NCBI GenBank assembly: GCA_016722465.1
Contig: JADKJC010000001.1
Coordinates: forward strand, 558,001 to 622,000
DNA: 64,000 bases
Source of the DNA: Chitinophagaceae bacterium
GTDB lineage: Bacteria; Bacteroidota; Bacteroidia; Chitinophagales; Chitinophagaceae
Direction of reading: 5' to 3'
This document shows, piece by piece, positions 1-8,695 of this stretch. The notes beneath the pieces were generated by a model that saw only the letters and a program-made list of their open reading frames with translations, searched no databases and was not told the DNA's origin. The translations under genes and the position numbers were made by a program. Within the stretch, counting starts at the first letter, position 1. Each line of letters starts with the position of its first letter.

Positions 1-2
1 TG

Positions 3-137
3 AATGAAGTATCTCATTGGATAGAGCAATACTGCCGGTTCTGGGAGCAGAAACCAGATGCAGTGGAAAAATACTTAGAAGAAATACAACAATCAAAAGC
101 CGCCGAAGCTGTAGTGAACAAAAGAAGGCGGGTTTAA
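3..137 (+). CDS. ArsR-family regulator, C-terminal end (partial)
   Basis: An open frame enters from the left edge and ends at TAA 135-137, giving 44 residues. The stretch WIEQYCRFWEQKPDAVEKYL followed by a basic tail resembles the C-terminus of ArsR-type winged-helix repressors, where a Tyr-Arg-Phe-Trp-rich helix follows the DNA-binding domain. The DNA-binding part is outside the window. Such regulators are commonly found directly upstream of AHSA1/SRPBCC genes, which is what follows here. The call rests on a short motif and on context. Confidence 0.55.
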   Translation, partial: NEVSHWIEQYCRFWEQKPDAVEKYLEEIQQSKAAEAVVNKRRRV

Positions 138-181
138 AAAGTATATAATACTAAAATTTTATTGCCCGATAAAATAATTTC

Positions 182-265
182 ATGACCAACACAGCATCAT
201 CTACGGAAGACAGGGAGCTTAGAATTTCCCGTCTGCTGAATGCCCCAATTGCGGCAACAACTTAA
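182..265 (+). pseudogene. AHSA1/SRPBCC gene, N-terminal fragment only
   Basis: The 27-codon frame starts at ATG 182 and contains DRELRISRLLNAPI, the usual opening of AHSA1-type SRPBCC proteins (normally followed by a Trp-rich segment of about 130 more residues). After NAPI the similarity stops and the frame ends at TAA 263-265, inside the 5' part of the next gene. The rest of the domain is not found downstream in any frame. This looks like a deletion that joined the start of an AHSA1 gene to the front of the VOC gene. An assembly join is the alternative. Confidence 0.6.
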
Positions 266-719
266 AAGAAACAACCTGCCAAGGGTAACTACCTATTTAA
301 ATTTCCCCGGGAAAACTGAGGAAGTGTTTTATTTTTACAAGGCTGTTTTCAATGGTGAGTTCACCGGCGTTATCCTGAGGCGTTTTGGAGAAATTGAAAT
401 GCCGGCAGAAATTCCGCCACTGGATGAAGCTACCAAAAAACTGATCATACATGCAGAACTCACAAACATAGGAGGGCATGTATTAATGGCTACCGACTCT
501 CCCGAAAGTATGGACTTTAAAATCGAGCAAGGAAATAATATGCACATCAATGTAGAACCGGAAACAAAGGAAGAAACCAAAAGGCTATTTGATGCACTGT
601 CAGAGGGTGGAAATGTCACCATGCCACTGGCCGAAATATTCTGGGGTGCATACTTTGGTACTTTCACCGATAAGTATGGTATCAACTGGATGTTTAATTA
701 TTTATCACCAAAAAACTAA
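240..719 (+). CDS. VOC family protein (PhnB/glyoxalase-like)
   Basis: This 159-residue protein belongs to the PhnB-like branch of the vicinal oxygen chelate superfamily. The N-terminal VTTYLNFPGKTEEVFYFYK, the central HAELTNIGGHVLMATD and the C-terminal FWGAYFGTFTDKYGINWMFN are the three signature segments. Members are small cytoplasmic dimers whose substrate is usually unknown. The homologous region begins at about residue 14, so the first 13 residues (from ATG 240) may be an artefact of the junction with the truncated AHSA1 fragment; no better ATG lies in frame. It is followed after 5 bases by the SRPBCC gene, so the two are probably co-transcribed with the upstream ArsR-type regulator. Confidence 0.85.
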   Translation: MPQLRQQLKRNNLPRVTTYLNFPGKTEEVFYFYKAVFNGEFTGVILRRFGEIEMPAEIPPLDEATKKLIIHAELTNIGGHVLMATDSPESMDFKIEQGNNMHINVEPETKEETKRLFDALSEGGNVTMPLAEIFWGAYFGTFTDKYGINWMFNYLSPKN

Positions 720-724
720 TTTCA

Positions 725-1159
725 ATGATGCAGAACAACAGCTTTACTATCGAAAGGACATACCATGCACCGGTAGAAAAAGTATGGCATGCCATTACCA
801 ATAAAGATGCCATGAAACAATGGTATTTTGACCTGGCAGATTTTAAGCCGGAAATTGGTTTTGAATTCCAGTTTTACGGGCAGGGAAAGGAAGGCGAACC
901 ATACCTGCACCTTTGCAAAATAACCGAAGTCATCAAAGAAAAGAAACTTACTTACAGCTGGCGCTATGAGGGGTATGATGGCATCTCCTTTGTAAGTTTT
1001 GAATTATCCGCATCAGGCGATACAACAACACTGAAACTGACACATGAAGGATTGGAAACTTTCCCGGTAACTGCAAACAATGCTTTTGCAAAACAAAACT
1101 TTGCAGAAGGATGGACATATCTGATTGGAACGGGATTGGCAAAATTTATTGACGGGTAA
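725..1159 (+). CDS. SRPBCC/AHSA1 domain protein
   Basis: The 144-residue protein is a single START-like (SRPBCC) domain of the AHSA1 type. It shows the opening TIERTYHAPVEKVWHAITN, the middle LTYSWRYEGYDG and the closing EGWTYLIGTGLAKFI, in the order and spacing expected for the family. Such proteins form a hydrophobic ligand cavity; no ligand can be inferred here. The start could be either of the two adjacent Met codons (725 or 728). It sits 5 bases after the VOC gene, in the usual ArsR-AHSA1-VOC neighbourhood, and is the only intact copy because the upstream AHSA1 gene is reduced to its first 20 or so residues. Confidence 0.85.
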   Translation: MMQNNSFTIERTYHAPVEKVWHAITNKDAMKQWYFDLADFKPEIGFEFQFYGQGKEGEPYLHLCKITEVIKEKKLTYSWRYEGYDGISFVSFELSASGDTTTLKLTHEGLETFPVTANNAFAKQNFAEGWTYLIGTGLAKFIDG

Positions 1160-1399
1160 TTCTTTTTAAACCACTACTACGCTAAGGCACAAAGGAAGAC
1201 TACCTCAGGACATTCTGTTTTTCATTTTCGGCACTTCTTCAATTAAACAGTGGTTGTAAAATGAAAATTCTCATATAGTCGAAATATAAAAATACTCCGG
1301 CTTTATGAGAAAAATCTGAACACAAAATTACATAGTGCTAACTTCCTCCTTCTGATGAGCTTCAGTTGCGAATATGATTTTTATCAGCATCGGTAAAAA

Positions 1400-1750
1400 G
1401 TGGAAACAATCCTTTGGGTTATTCCAGGATTGGCTTATTGTGTGGCAATGGAGGTTTCACCAAAACGCTGGCGATTGCTACCCGTTGCGGGCAGGATGCA
1501 GATTGCAATCCATCAGTGCCGGTGGCATATTGGGAACGGTGGTAGGCTACAACAAGATACCGGCCTATTGGAAAATGGGTTTAAAGGAAGCAGAGAATAT
1601 AGATTTTATACACTTCCATGAGCCTGGAAGATATGTATACTATCGGGCCTAAACTGGCATTGCAAAACATGGAAAGCAATGGTGGAAAATTAACTACTGA
1701 TAAAGTAACCATCAAAACACAAGCCCCCCAATTTTACCTGGGGGGCTTAA
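1400..1750 (+). pseudogene. ADP-ribosylglycohydrolase family, decayed C-terminal fragment
   Basis: Three frames carry consecutive pieces of one family. GLLCGNGGFTKTLAIATRC and GQDADCNPS lie around 1435-1515. SAGGILGTVVGYNKIPAYWK lies from 1515, one base out of phase. MSLEDMYTIGPKLALQ runs from 1618 in a third frame. The order Gly-Gln-Asp-x-Asp-Cys-Asn-Pro-Ser-Ser-Ala-Gly-Gly is the metal-binding C-terminal motif of ADP-ribosylglycohydrolase-like proteins. The N-terminal two thirds are missing, and the end runs into the terminator hairpin at 1721-1748. Two frameshifts plus the 5' truncation suggest a real relic, although the indels alone could be sequence errors. The 240 bases before it (1160-1399) hold nothing I recognise. 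Confidence 0.7.
1721..1748. terminator. Hairpin terminator between the pseudogene and ftsZ
   Basis: AAGCCCCCC (1721-1729) and GGGGGGCTT (1740-1748) form a perfect 9-bp stem with a 10-base loop. On the minus strand it lies about 90 bases after the ftsZ stop and is followed by GTGTTTTG, so it probably ends the division operon. The T-run is weak, so a bidirectional role is possible. Confidence 0.55.
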
Positions 1751-1797
1751 CACATACTATAATTAACAAACATACTTCTTCGCCTTCCATTGCCTTG

Positions 1798-1819
1798 CTT
1801 CGGCAAGCTCAGCATGACA
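1798..1819. repeat. Dispersed short repeat (CTTCGGCAAGCTCAGCATGACA type)
   Basis: CTTCGGCAAGCTCAGCATGA at this site is a variant of the CTTCGACTACGCTCAGGA element found at 11381 and 39256. It lies just past the 3' end of ftsZ. Confidence 0.45.
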
Positions 1820-1836
1820 ATGGAAAGCGAAATATC

Positions 1837-3798
1837 CTAATCCGGTTTTTTACCGTCTAAAAAAGTATTGATGGTGCTTATTTCAGCCTGGTTGTTCTCG
1901 TCGCTTTTTACCGTGTAGTTGCTGTAAAAACTTTCTACATCGGCCAGTGAATTGTGCAATTCCATATTGCGGCGAAGGTAAGCTGGCACCTGTTCAAACT
2001 CGTTGTTAGGGTCGGCTGCGTTAATATTGAATGACAAATTACGCAGCTTGGTGATCCTATCGGCAGCCCGGCGCCTTAATTCTTCCGCTTCGTCCTGCAG
2101 CGCAGGCTCCTCAACGGACGACATTGTTAGGCTGGACTGTTGTGTTTGCTGTACCAGAGGCTTTTCCTCCGCCGCTTCATGGGAATCTTTAACCACCATC
2201 TGCATTTCAAAAACAGGTTCGTCGGCCTGTGGAATACTCTGCAAAGGGGTTAGTTCCTCCGTAGTATTGGATTCTGATACTGGCTTCACCTCGTGCACAT
2301 AAATGTGCTGGGGCTTGGCCAGGTATGCACCTGTTGACGAGACAGGCTTGCTAGCTTCTTTATCAGGCTCTTGATGATCGTTAGTGGCAGGTGCGGCGGC
2401 GGTTGTCGGCTCTTCAATTTTTTCCGGTGCCTGCACCTGTGGTATATCAAATACAACCGTTGGTAGCTGATCAACGGAGGAGGAGATTTCAAAAAACACC
2501 GGAGCATTGGCCGAATCAGCTTCGGCCGTTTTTTCCGGTGTAAGTGCTTTCATGTCGACAGATATAGTTCCCGTGGTTATAACAGGCTCGTTGATTACCG
2601 GAAGCTCCGGTGTTGCCAGTTCCATCACAATTCTTTCCGGTTCGGCTGCCGGCGTTTCTTTTACTGGTTCTGGAACCGGTGCTTCTATTACCGCTTCCAC
2701 AGCCGGTGTTTCAAACTGCAATACCGGTTGTATGATTTTCTTTTCTTCCTTTGCCGGCATTTCCAGCGCCATCACAATCTTGTCTTCCTTCTTTTCTACC
2801 TTGGGCTGGTTGATGGTTTTTGCAAACGGGTCTTTGTGTTCAAAACCCGTTGCGATTAAGGTGATACCAATCTCTGCATCCAATGTGCTATCGTAACCCA
2901 AACCAAGGATCACATCAGTACCTTCCCCTGCCCTGCTTAATAAATAAGCCTGGATCACTTCCACTTCATCCATGGTAAACTCATGTTCTCCTTCAGATGA
3001 ATTGATGTTGATAAGGATCCACCTTGCGCCACTGATATCATTATCATTCAGCAATGGAGAGTTGAGTGCATTTTCAATGGCTTCCTGTGCCCTGTTTTCC
3101 CCAATACCGGTTGCACTACCAAGAATGGCTACCCCGCCATTGCTCATTACGGTACATACATCCGCAAAGTCAACATTGATCTGCCCGGTGCTGTTAATCA
3201 CATCGGTGATACATTTTGCGGCTGTTGCCAGTACATTATCCGCTTTTGCAAAAGCTTCCTTCATTTTTAAATTACCAAACTGGTGACGCAGTTTATCATT
3301 ACTGATCACCAGTAAAGTATCAACATGGTCTTTCAACAACGTAATACCTTCCTCAGCCTGTGCCAGCCTTTTCTTTCCTTCGTAAGCAAAAGGGGTGGTA
3401 ACGATCCCTACGGTAAGGATGCCGAGGTCTTTACATACTTTTGCTACGATGGGTGCGCCACCGGTTCCTGTTCCTCCACCCATGCCTGCAGTGATGAATG
3501 CCATCTTGGTATTCACTTCCAGGATACGTTTGATCTCTTCCAGGCTTTCTTCTGTTGCCTGGCGGCCTATGTTTGGGTTGGCACCTGCCCCAAGCCCCTG
3601 TGTTAAGTGTGGGCCTAACTGTATCTTGTTAGGCACATGGCTTTGTGCAATGGCCTGCGCATCTGTGTTACAGATGATGAAGTTTACGCCTTCAATATTT
3701 TGCGAAAACATGTGGTTTACAGCATTGCTGCCACCACCACCCACACCAATTACCTTGATGATGGATGATTGTTCTTTGGGCAAATCAAAATGTATCAT
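1837..3798 (-). CDS. ftsZ: Cell division protein FtsZ
   Basis: FtsZ is the tubulin-like GTPase that polymerises into the cytokinetic Z-ring under the inner membrane. The GTPase domain covers about residues 12-330: the tubulin signature GGGTGTG lies at 107-113, and the T7-loop region INVDFADVCTVM follows the nucleotide-binding half. Residues about 330-635 form a long linker rich in Pro, Glu, Ala and Thr. The last 14 residues (ISTINTFLDGKKPD) are the conserved tail that binds FtsA. At 653 residues it is much longer than the 380-400 of model FtsZ proteins, entirely because of the linker. It is the last gene of the division cluster, 161 bases after ftsA; those 161 bases show no further gene. Confidence 0.97.
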   Translation of the reverse strand: MIHFDLPKEQSSIIKVIGVGGGGSNAVNHMFSQNIEGVNFIICNTDAQAIAQSHVPNKIQLGPHLTQGLGAGANPNIGRQATEESLEEIKRILEVNTKMAFITAGMGGGTGTGGAPIVAKVCKDLGILTVGIVTTPFAYEGKKRLAQAEEGITLLKDHVDTLLVISNDKLRHQFGNLKMKEAFAKADNVLATAAKCITDVINSTGQINVDFADVCTVMSNGGVAILGSATGIGENRAQEAIENALNSPLLNDNDISGARWILININSSEGEHEFTMDEVEVIQAYLLSRAGEGTDVILGLGYDSTLDAEIGITLIATGFEHKDPFAKTINQPKVEKKEDKIVMALEMPAKEEKKIIQPVLQFETPAVEAVIEAPVPEPVKETPAAEPERIVMELATPELPVINEPVITTGTISVDMKALTPEKTAEADSANAPVFFEISSSVDQLPTVVFDIPQVQAPEKIEEPTTAAAPATNDHQEPDKEASKPVSSTGAYLAKPQHIYVHEVKPVSESNTTEELTPLQSIPQADEPVFEMQMVVKDSHEAAEEKPLVQQTQQSSLTMSSVEEPALQDEAEELRRRAADRITKLRNLSFNINAADPNNEFEQVPAYLRRNMELHNSLADVESFYSNYTVKSDENNQAEISTINTFLDGKKPD

Positions 3799-3959
3799 AT
3801 CAAAAAAAATTTGTGGTCCTTCAGCAACTCCCGTTTATAACCGGGGAGATTTTTCAGAACCTGATTTTTATACGCCTGCTTACAACGGCATATATAAAAT
3901 GGGGTTAGTATTTTTTAAAGAACTAAATATTACTCATGCTTGTTTTTGCGAACACATAA

Positions 3960-5390
3960 TTATAAATGTGCATCGCCTTCTTCCTTGAACAGATCGATCA
4001 AACCGTTCTTAAAAGAATCCATGAATGTTTTCAGTGATTTGCGTTCTTTCACTTTCGGCATTCCGGAATCTTCCACAAACACGGTTTCTTCCGCTGTTGC
4101 TGTATCCAGCTTTTCATCCACTGCTGGCTGCTGCAATGAAGCCGGCACCTGCACCCTGCGGAATTTTTCTTCAAACTGCTTGTTCTTATTTTCGTAGTCG
4201 TTGTAACCTTTTAATATCAAACCGATACAGGTACTGTACATTGGCTTGGTCAGCTCATCAATATGGCCGCTTGCCAAATGTTCATTTGGATAACCGATCC
4301 TTGCATTCAAACCGGTAACATATTCTGTTAACTGAATTAAATGTTTTAATTGAGATCCGCCACCGGTTAAGATCACACCGCCATTCAGCAATCTTGTATC
4401 CAATCCAACCTGTTTCAAATGATAAGAAACAAAATCCATTATCTCACTCATGCGTGCCTGTATGATACCAGCTAAATTTTTCACGCTGATCTCTTTTGGC
4501 GGCATGCCACGCAGTCCGGGAATGGTAATGAATGCATTTGCTTTTGCTTCATCGCTCAATGCACTGCCAAACTGAACCTTCATTTGCTCAGCCTGCGTTT
4601 TCAAAACACCCAAACCATTCTTGATATCGTTGGTAATGTTCTCACCACCGAAAGGAATCACCGCCGTGTGTTTTAAAATGCCTTCATAAAAAACAGCCAG
4701 GTCAGTAGTACCACCACCAATATCTACAATGGCTACCCCAGCTTCTAAATCCTGGTCGCACATTACTGCTGCTGCAGAAGCCAATGGTTGCAATACCAGA
4801 TCCTGTGTTTTCAATCCTGCCTTCTCAACACTGCGGTTGATATTACGAATGGCCGTTTTATCCCCTGTGATGATGTGAAAGTTAGCACCTACTTTTACAC
4901 CGCTGTAACCAATGGGGTTTGGAATGTTCTGAAAATTATCCACGGTAAATTCCTGAGGAATTACATCAATGATCTGGTCGCCGGCAGGAATGTAAGTGCG
5001 GTATTGATCAGCGATCAACCGATCGATTTCCTCCTGGCGGATTTCTTCTTCGGTGTTTTGCCTTACAATGTCGCCCCTTGTTTGGAGGCTTTTAATGTGA
5101 TGCCCGGCGATACCAACATACACTTCACTCAGTGCAAGGTTAGGATTGGAAGCATAACAGTTTTCCAAAGCTGTCTGGATCGCTTTAATCGTTTGGTCGA
5201 TGTTAAGTACCATGCCGTGCTGTACGCCATTGCTGTTGGCACGGCCAAAACCTAATATCTCCAGTTTGCCATATTCGTTTTTGCGACCGGCAATGGCGGC
5301 AATTTTTGTAGTACCTATATCAAGGCCTACAATAACGGGGTTATTGTTAACCGCTCCGTTATCAAATGTGTTTGTTTGTTCGTTAGTCAT
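3960..5390 (-). CDS. ftsA: Cell division protein FtsA
   Basis: FtsA is the actin-like ATPase that tethers FtsZ filaments to the membrane. The 476-residue protein opens with the phosphate-1 motif GLDIGTTKIAAIAG and carries the phosphate-2 motif DIGGGTTDLAVF near the middle and the adenosine motif LTGGGSQLK towards the end. The C-terminus (KSLKTFMDSFKNGLIDLF) can form the amphipathic membrane-targeting helix. A spacer of about 60 residues between the ATPase core and this helix is longer than in proteobacterial FtsA. It is transcribed towards ftsZ, as usual. The 463-base gap upstream, before ftsQ, contains dispersed repeats and might include a separate promoter. Confidence 0.96.
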   Translation of the reverse strand: MTNEQTNTFDNGAVNNNPVIVGLDIGTTKIAAIAGRKNEYGKLEILGFGRANSNGVQHGMVLNIDQTIKAIQTALENCYASNPNLALSEVYVGIAGHHIKSLQTRGDIVRQNTEEEIRQEEIDRLIADQYRTYIPAGDQIIDVIPQEFTVDNFQNIPNPIGYSGVKVGANFHIITGDKTAIRNINRSVEKAGLKTQDLVLQPLASAAAVMCDQDLEAGVAIVDIGGGTTDLAVFYEGILKHTAVIPFGGENITNDIKNGLGVLKTQAEQMKVQFGSALSDEAKANAFITIPGLRGMPPKEISVKNLAGIIQARMSEIMDFVSYHLKQVGLDTRLLNGGVILTGGGSQLKHLIQLTEYVTGLNARIGYPNEHLASGHIDELTKPMYSTCIGLILKGYNDYENKNKQFEEKFRRVQVPASLQQPAVDEKLDTATAEETVFVEDSGMPKVKERKSLKTFMDSFKNGLIDLFKEEGDAHL

Positions 5391-5853
5391 GTTATGTGTG
5401 TTTGTGTTTGTGTTTTTTATGCTGTATTGTTATTGTGTTATCTTGTTTTATTGTTGCATTGTTATATTGTTTTGCCGGCTTCAGTTTTACATGGCATCAT
5501 CGTTGTGAACTTGTTCTGTTATTATTTCTTTTTTGTAAAAAGAAATAATAATCTCACTTATGCCGCATTCCATTTTTCATCACTCCCTTTATTCAGACTA
5601 CTGGTGGTTTCATCTGTCACTTTTCTAAAAACCCATGCTGTCTTTTTCGACGGGCTGTGCCCATCGTTTTGATATTACGCCCCTGCGGGGCTTCCCTTTA
5701 TTTTATCCGGCAGATTTCATCCACCGCTACCAACATAATGCCCCCGGGGCTATAAGAAATAGAACCTGTTGTCAAAAAACTAGTCATTCTGTTTGCATAC
5801 CACTTTAAAACTTTCACGCCCCTCATTTTCAATTATCAATTCTCAATTCTCAA
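5391..5853. other. ftsQ-ftsA gap: T/G-rich tract and repeats, no gene
   Basis: From 5391 to about 5480 the plus strand is low-complexity (runs of TTGT and GTGTTT); open frames there are compositional. From 5648 it holds the two-hairpin repeat listed separately, then a lone GCCCCCGGGGC-type palindrome near 5735-5745. I see no convincing coding sequence. The gap is much longer than most gaps in this cluster. Confidence 0.6.
5648..5691. repeat. Two-hairpin dispersed repeat, copy A
   Basis: CGACGGGC-TGT-GCCCATCG (5648-5666) is followed by a short AT spacer and GCCCCTGCGGGGC (5679-5691). The same two stems with the same order and spacing occur at 8644-8688 and, more diverged, at 18122-18167. Confidence 0.75.
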
Positions 5854-7119
5854 CTAATAATCGTTCTTCTTTGGCATTACGGCCTTTGGTTGTTGAGAAG
5901 TTGTTTTCGAAGGGACTGGCTTAGGTTTTGTTACTGCTGGCTTCGTATTTGTTGCCGCCGGCTTTGTTTTCACCGGTGTTGGTTTTTTCTCTGTTGGTTT
6001 CCTGGCAGGTACTTTTACAACTGGTTTGGCCGGTGCCTTTACTGCCGGTTTTTTCTCTGTTGCTAAGCCCGGGTTTTTCATGGGTAACGGATTAGTTAAT
6101 ACAGTGGGTGCTATAACCGGAATGCCTTGTGGCTTCGTCGAACTGTTGGTTTCAGTGGTGTTTGATGCTTCCTGGTTATCGTCCCGCTGTATAGATTCCT
6201 GTATCAGGCTGAAATCGGTTGTGTTGTGTTCAGTATCCTGCATGATCATCTGCAACGAATCATTGGCAAGGTGTTCAGCAGTAAGTGCTATCGCCTGCAT
6301 CAGTTGCAGTGTACGCAGCGAATCGGCAGACTTATCTTCCGCACCTTTTCTTTTTGCCACTACCTGCCCTTCGTATTGCACACTGATGACACTATAATGA
6401 TCCCAGCCACATTTTGTCATCACTTGCTGGTAAAACAATTTCAGTTTACTGAACTTTTGTTCGATGGCTGTTGCATCGCCAAAAGTGATTACGTTGTTAC
6501 CGATCTTGGGAATCACTTCAAAATTGCGTTGAGGTGTTATATCAATCTGTTCTACCAGCGCCATAATGAAAGTGTCTTTTTGAATGGCCATGCTGATATT
6601 GTATACATCCCTCAGCAACGCACTGTCATTTTTTGAAAGCACCGCCTTATCAGAAGGAAAGTTGGTAAATACCGGCAACCTTGCAGAAAATTTTTCACTC
6701 AATGGCAGCATGGCAATGCTGCTGTCTATATAAAAAGTAGTACCACTGCTGGAAAAAACCCTTGCGACCGGCTCCCGTTCTGTTACGATGACTTGTAACA
6801 CACTATTATTGTCAAAGAACAGCTGAACTTTTTTTACCCAAATATCTTTTTGGAGGTCCGTCTCCAGTGATTTCAAATTGAAAAAAGAAACGGGCTGACC
6901 AACAGGCGATCCATCGATGTACAGATTCAAAGCATTGATAACATCCGTTTTATCAACAAAGAAATTATTACTCACGCCTTTGATGGTAATATTCAGACCC
7001 GTACATTTTTGCTTGTCTTCTTTATTGATGGCAGCCACCAGCAGCACTGCCACACCAGTGCCCACAGCGATCCACAGAGAAGTGATGATCCATTTTACTA
7101 TCGTTTTCTTTTTTACCAT
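5854..7119 (-). CDS. ftsQ: Cell division protein FtsQ
   Basis: FtsQ is a bitopic inner-membrane divisome protein that links early and late division proteins. Residues about 9-30 (IVKWIITSLWIAVGTGVAVL) form the single membrane anchor. A POTRA-like domain follows (LNITIKGVSNNFFVDKTDVI) and then the FtsQ/DivIB beta domain (WVKKVQLFFDNN and EREPVARVF). From about residue 320 the protein ends in a roughly 100-residue tail rich in Pro, Lys and Thr that I do not expect in model FtsQ proteins and that probably lies disordered in the periplasm. The identification uses the POTRA pattern and the position between murC and ftsA. An 18-bp palindrome lies between it and murC. Confidence 0.9.
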   Translation of the reverse strand: MVKKKTIVKWIITSLWIAVGTGVAVLLVAAINKEDKQKCTGLNITIKGVSNNFFVDKTDVINALNLYIDGSPVGQPVSFFNLKSLETDLQKDIWVKKVQLFFDNNSVLQVIVTEREPVARVFSSSGTTFYIDSSIAMLPLSEKFSARLPVFTNFPSDKAVLSKNDSALLRDVYNISMAIQKDTFIMALVEQIDITPQRNFEVIPKIGNNVITFGDATAIEQKFSKLKLFYQQVMTKCGWDHYSVISVQYEGQVVAKRKGAEDKSADSLRTLQLMQAIALTAEHLANDSLQMIMQDTEHNTTDFSLIQESIQRDDNQEASNTTETNSSTKPQGIPVIAPTVLTNPLPMKNPGLATEKKPAVKAPAKPVVKVPARKPTEKKPTPVKTKPAATNTKPAVTKPKPVPSKTTSQQPKAVMPKKNDY

Positions 7120-7143
7120 TTCCCCTATCCGGCCCCCTATATC

Positions 7144-7161
7144 CTCCGTTAGCTAACGGAG
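7144..7161. repeat. Perfect 18-bp palindrome between murC and ftsQ
   Basis: CTCCGTTAGCTAACGGAG is perfectly self-complementary. It lies in the 81-base gap after murC and is one of the palindromic elements that mark junctions of this cluster. Confidence 0.7.
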
Positions 7162-7200
7162 ACTTTTGGAGCCTGGTAATTTTTAGTTCTTTTTAATTTA

Positions 7201-8627
7201 TCAAGCTTCTAATATTTCTTTTATCGGTTCTACCAATGTGTCTATATCCCCTGCACCTGCTGTTATTATTAGTGAACCTTCAAATCCTTCTTCTATATGT
7301 GCTTCCTTTTCCTGCTGCAAATGCTTCAATAAATTTTCTTTGCTTAACAGCATTTTATTTTCACTGTGCATCCTGTCGATGATCATCTCACTGCTAACAC
7401 CTTCCATCGGCAGCTCCCTTGCAGGATAAATTGGCAACAGGATCGTTTCATCTGCTATATCCAGTACTTCTGCAAATCCATCTGCATGGTCTTTTGTGCG
7501 GCTGAATAAATGCGGCTGAAACACAACCGTACATTTTTTATTGCCGAACAATTTTTTTGCACCAGTGATCAATGCCCTCAATTCTTCCGGGTGATGGGCA
7601 TAATCATCGATCATCACCGTTGTATCATTCTTCACGATGTATTCAAACCTTCTTTTCACGCCTTTGAAATCTGCTACAGCTGCTTTTATTTTTGCTTCAT
7701 CAATATTCAATTCAACTGCTACTGCAATGGCGGCGGTGGCATTTTCAATATTGTGCATACCACCCATGTTCAGCAACACATCCTTCACCAGTGTATCTTT
7801 CACTTTTACATCAAAACATAACTCCCATTACTGATTCGGATATTATATGCATTCACATCAGCCTTATCATTTTGCACATCATAAGTAATATGATGCGGTG
7901 CTTTCAGATCATCGTGCCTTTTTAAACCATGCTTGCTGATGAGCAACCCGCCTGGTTTTATTTTGGCAGCAAAATCAATGAACGCCTGTTCCATATTTTC
8001 TGCTGTGCCATAAATATCCAAATGATCAGCATCCATGGAACTAATGATGGCAACATCCGGACTTAATTTCAAAAAGCTACGATCGTATTCATCAGCTTCA
8101 GCAACAGAAACATTTTTTTCGCTGCTCCAAAAGTTACTGTTATAGTTTACCGCAATACCACCCAAGAAAGCATTGCAACCATAACCACTGTGGCGGAGAA
8201 TGTGTGCTACCATTGTGCTGGTGGTTGTTTTGCCGTGCGTACCTGCCACGCAGATATTGAAACCACTGGCGGTAATTGCACCCAGCACATCGCTTCTTTT
8301 TACTACCGTGTAATTATGCTGCTGGTAGTAGTTCAACTCCCTGTGATCTTTTGGAACAGCCGGTGTATATATTACCAGCTTTGCATTTTTGTCAATGAGC
8401 TCAACATTGTCTTCGTAATGAATTTTTATTCCTTCTTCGCTTAATTGCTTACAAAGTGTTGTTTCTGTTTTATCGTAGCCACTTACTGCAATTCCTTTTG
8501 AATTAAAATACCTGGCCAGCGCACTCATGCCGATGCCGCCGATGCCGAGAAAATAAACAGCCCCCTCCTGACCTCCCCCGGTGGGGGAGGAAGTTAAAGA
8601 CCCAACTATTTCTGCTACACTTTTCAT
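7201..8627 (-). CDS. murC: UDP-N-acetylmuramate--L-alanine ligase MurC (frameshifted)
   Basis: MurC adds L-Ala to UDP-MurNAc in the cytoplasm, the first step in building the peptidoglycan stem peptide. The frame from 8627 carries FLGIGGIGMSALARYFNSKG (Mur N-terminal domain), the ATP loop GTHGKTTT and EADEYDRSFLKL. It runs into a stop at 7806. The rest (DTLVKDVLLNMGGMHNIENA through TAGAGDIDTLVEP) continues in another frame from 7803. A single T missing from the run at 7813-7816 explains the break, since restoring it gives a continuous protein of normal length (about 475). MurC is essential, so sequence error is likely. Residues about 11-22 are encoded by a GC-rich palindromic repeat inserted in frame ahead of the conserved domain. 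Confidence 0.93.
8572..8590. repeat. Palindromic element inside the murC 5' coding region
   Basis: CCTCCCCC-GGT-GGGGGAGG forms an 8-bp perfect stem. The element is translated as part of the MurC N-terminus (SSPTGGGQEG), upstream of the first conserved residues. It resembles the GC-rich palindromes seen between genes elsewhere in this cluster. Confidence 0.7.
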
Positions 8628-8643
8628 TTATTACAGTTAATTA

Positions 8644-8688
8644 GCGACGGGCTTTGCCCATCGTTTTGGTATTGCGCCCCTTCGGGGC
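8644..8688. repeat. Two-hairpin dispersed repeat, copy B
   Basis: CGACGGGC-TTT-GCCCATCG (8645-8663) plus GCCCCTTCGGGGC (8676-8688), in the short gap between murG and murC. It differs from copy A (5648-5691) at only a few positions, mainly in the loops. Confidence 0.75.
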
Positions 8689-8695
8689 TATACTA

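Noticed and set aside
1374..1652. Intact gene for the ADP-ribosylglycohydrolase region
   Set aside because: Conserved motifs are spread over three frames and the N-terminal part is missing, so it is called a pseudogene.
2003..2896. Plus-strand open frames opposite ftsZ
   Set aside because: They run antisense to the well-supported ftsZ linker; their composition follows from its Pro/Glu-rich codons and they have no family match.
5376..5672. Open frames in the ftsQ-ftsA gap
   Set aside because: Low-complexity TTGT/GTGTTT sequence; no domain or start context.
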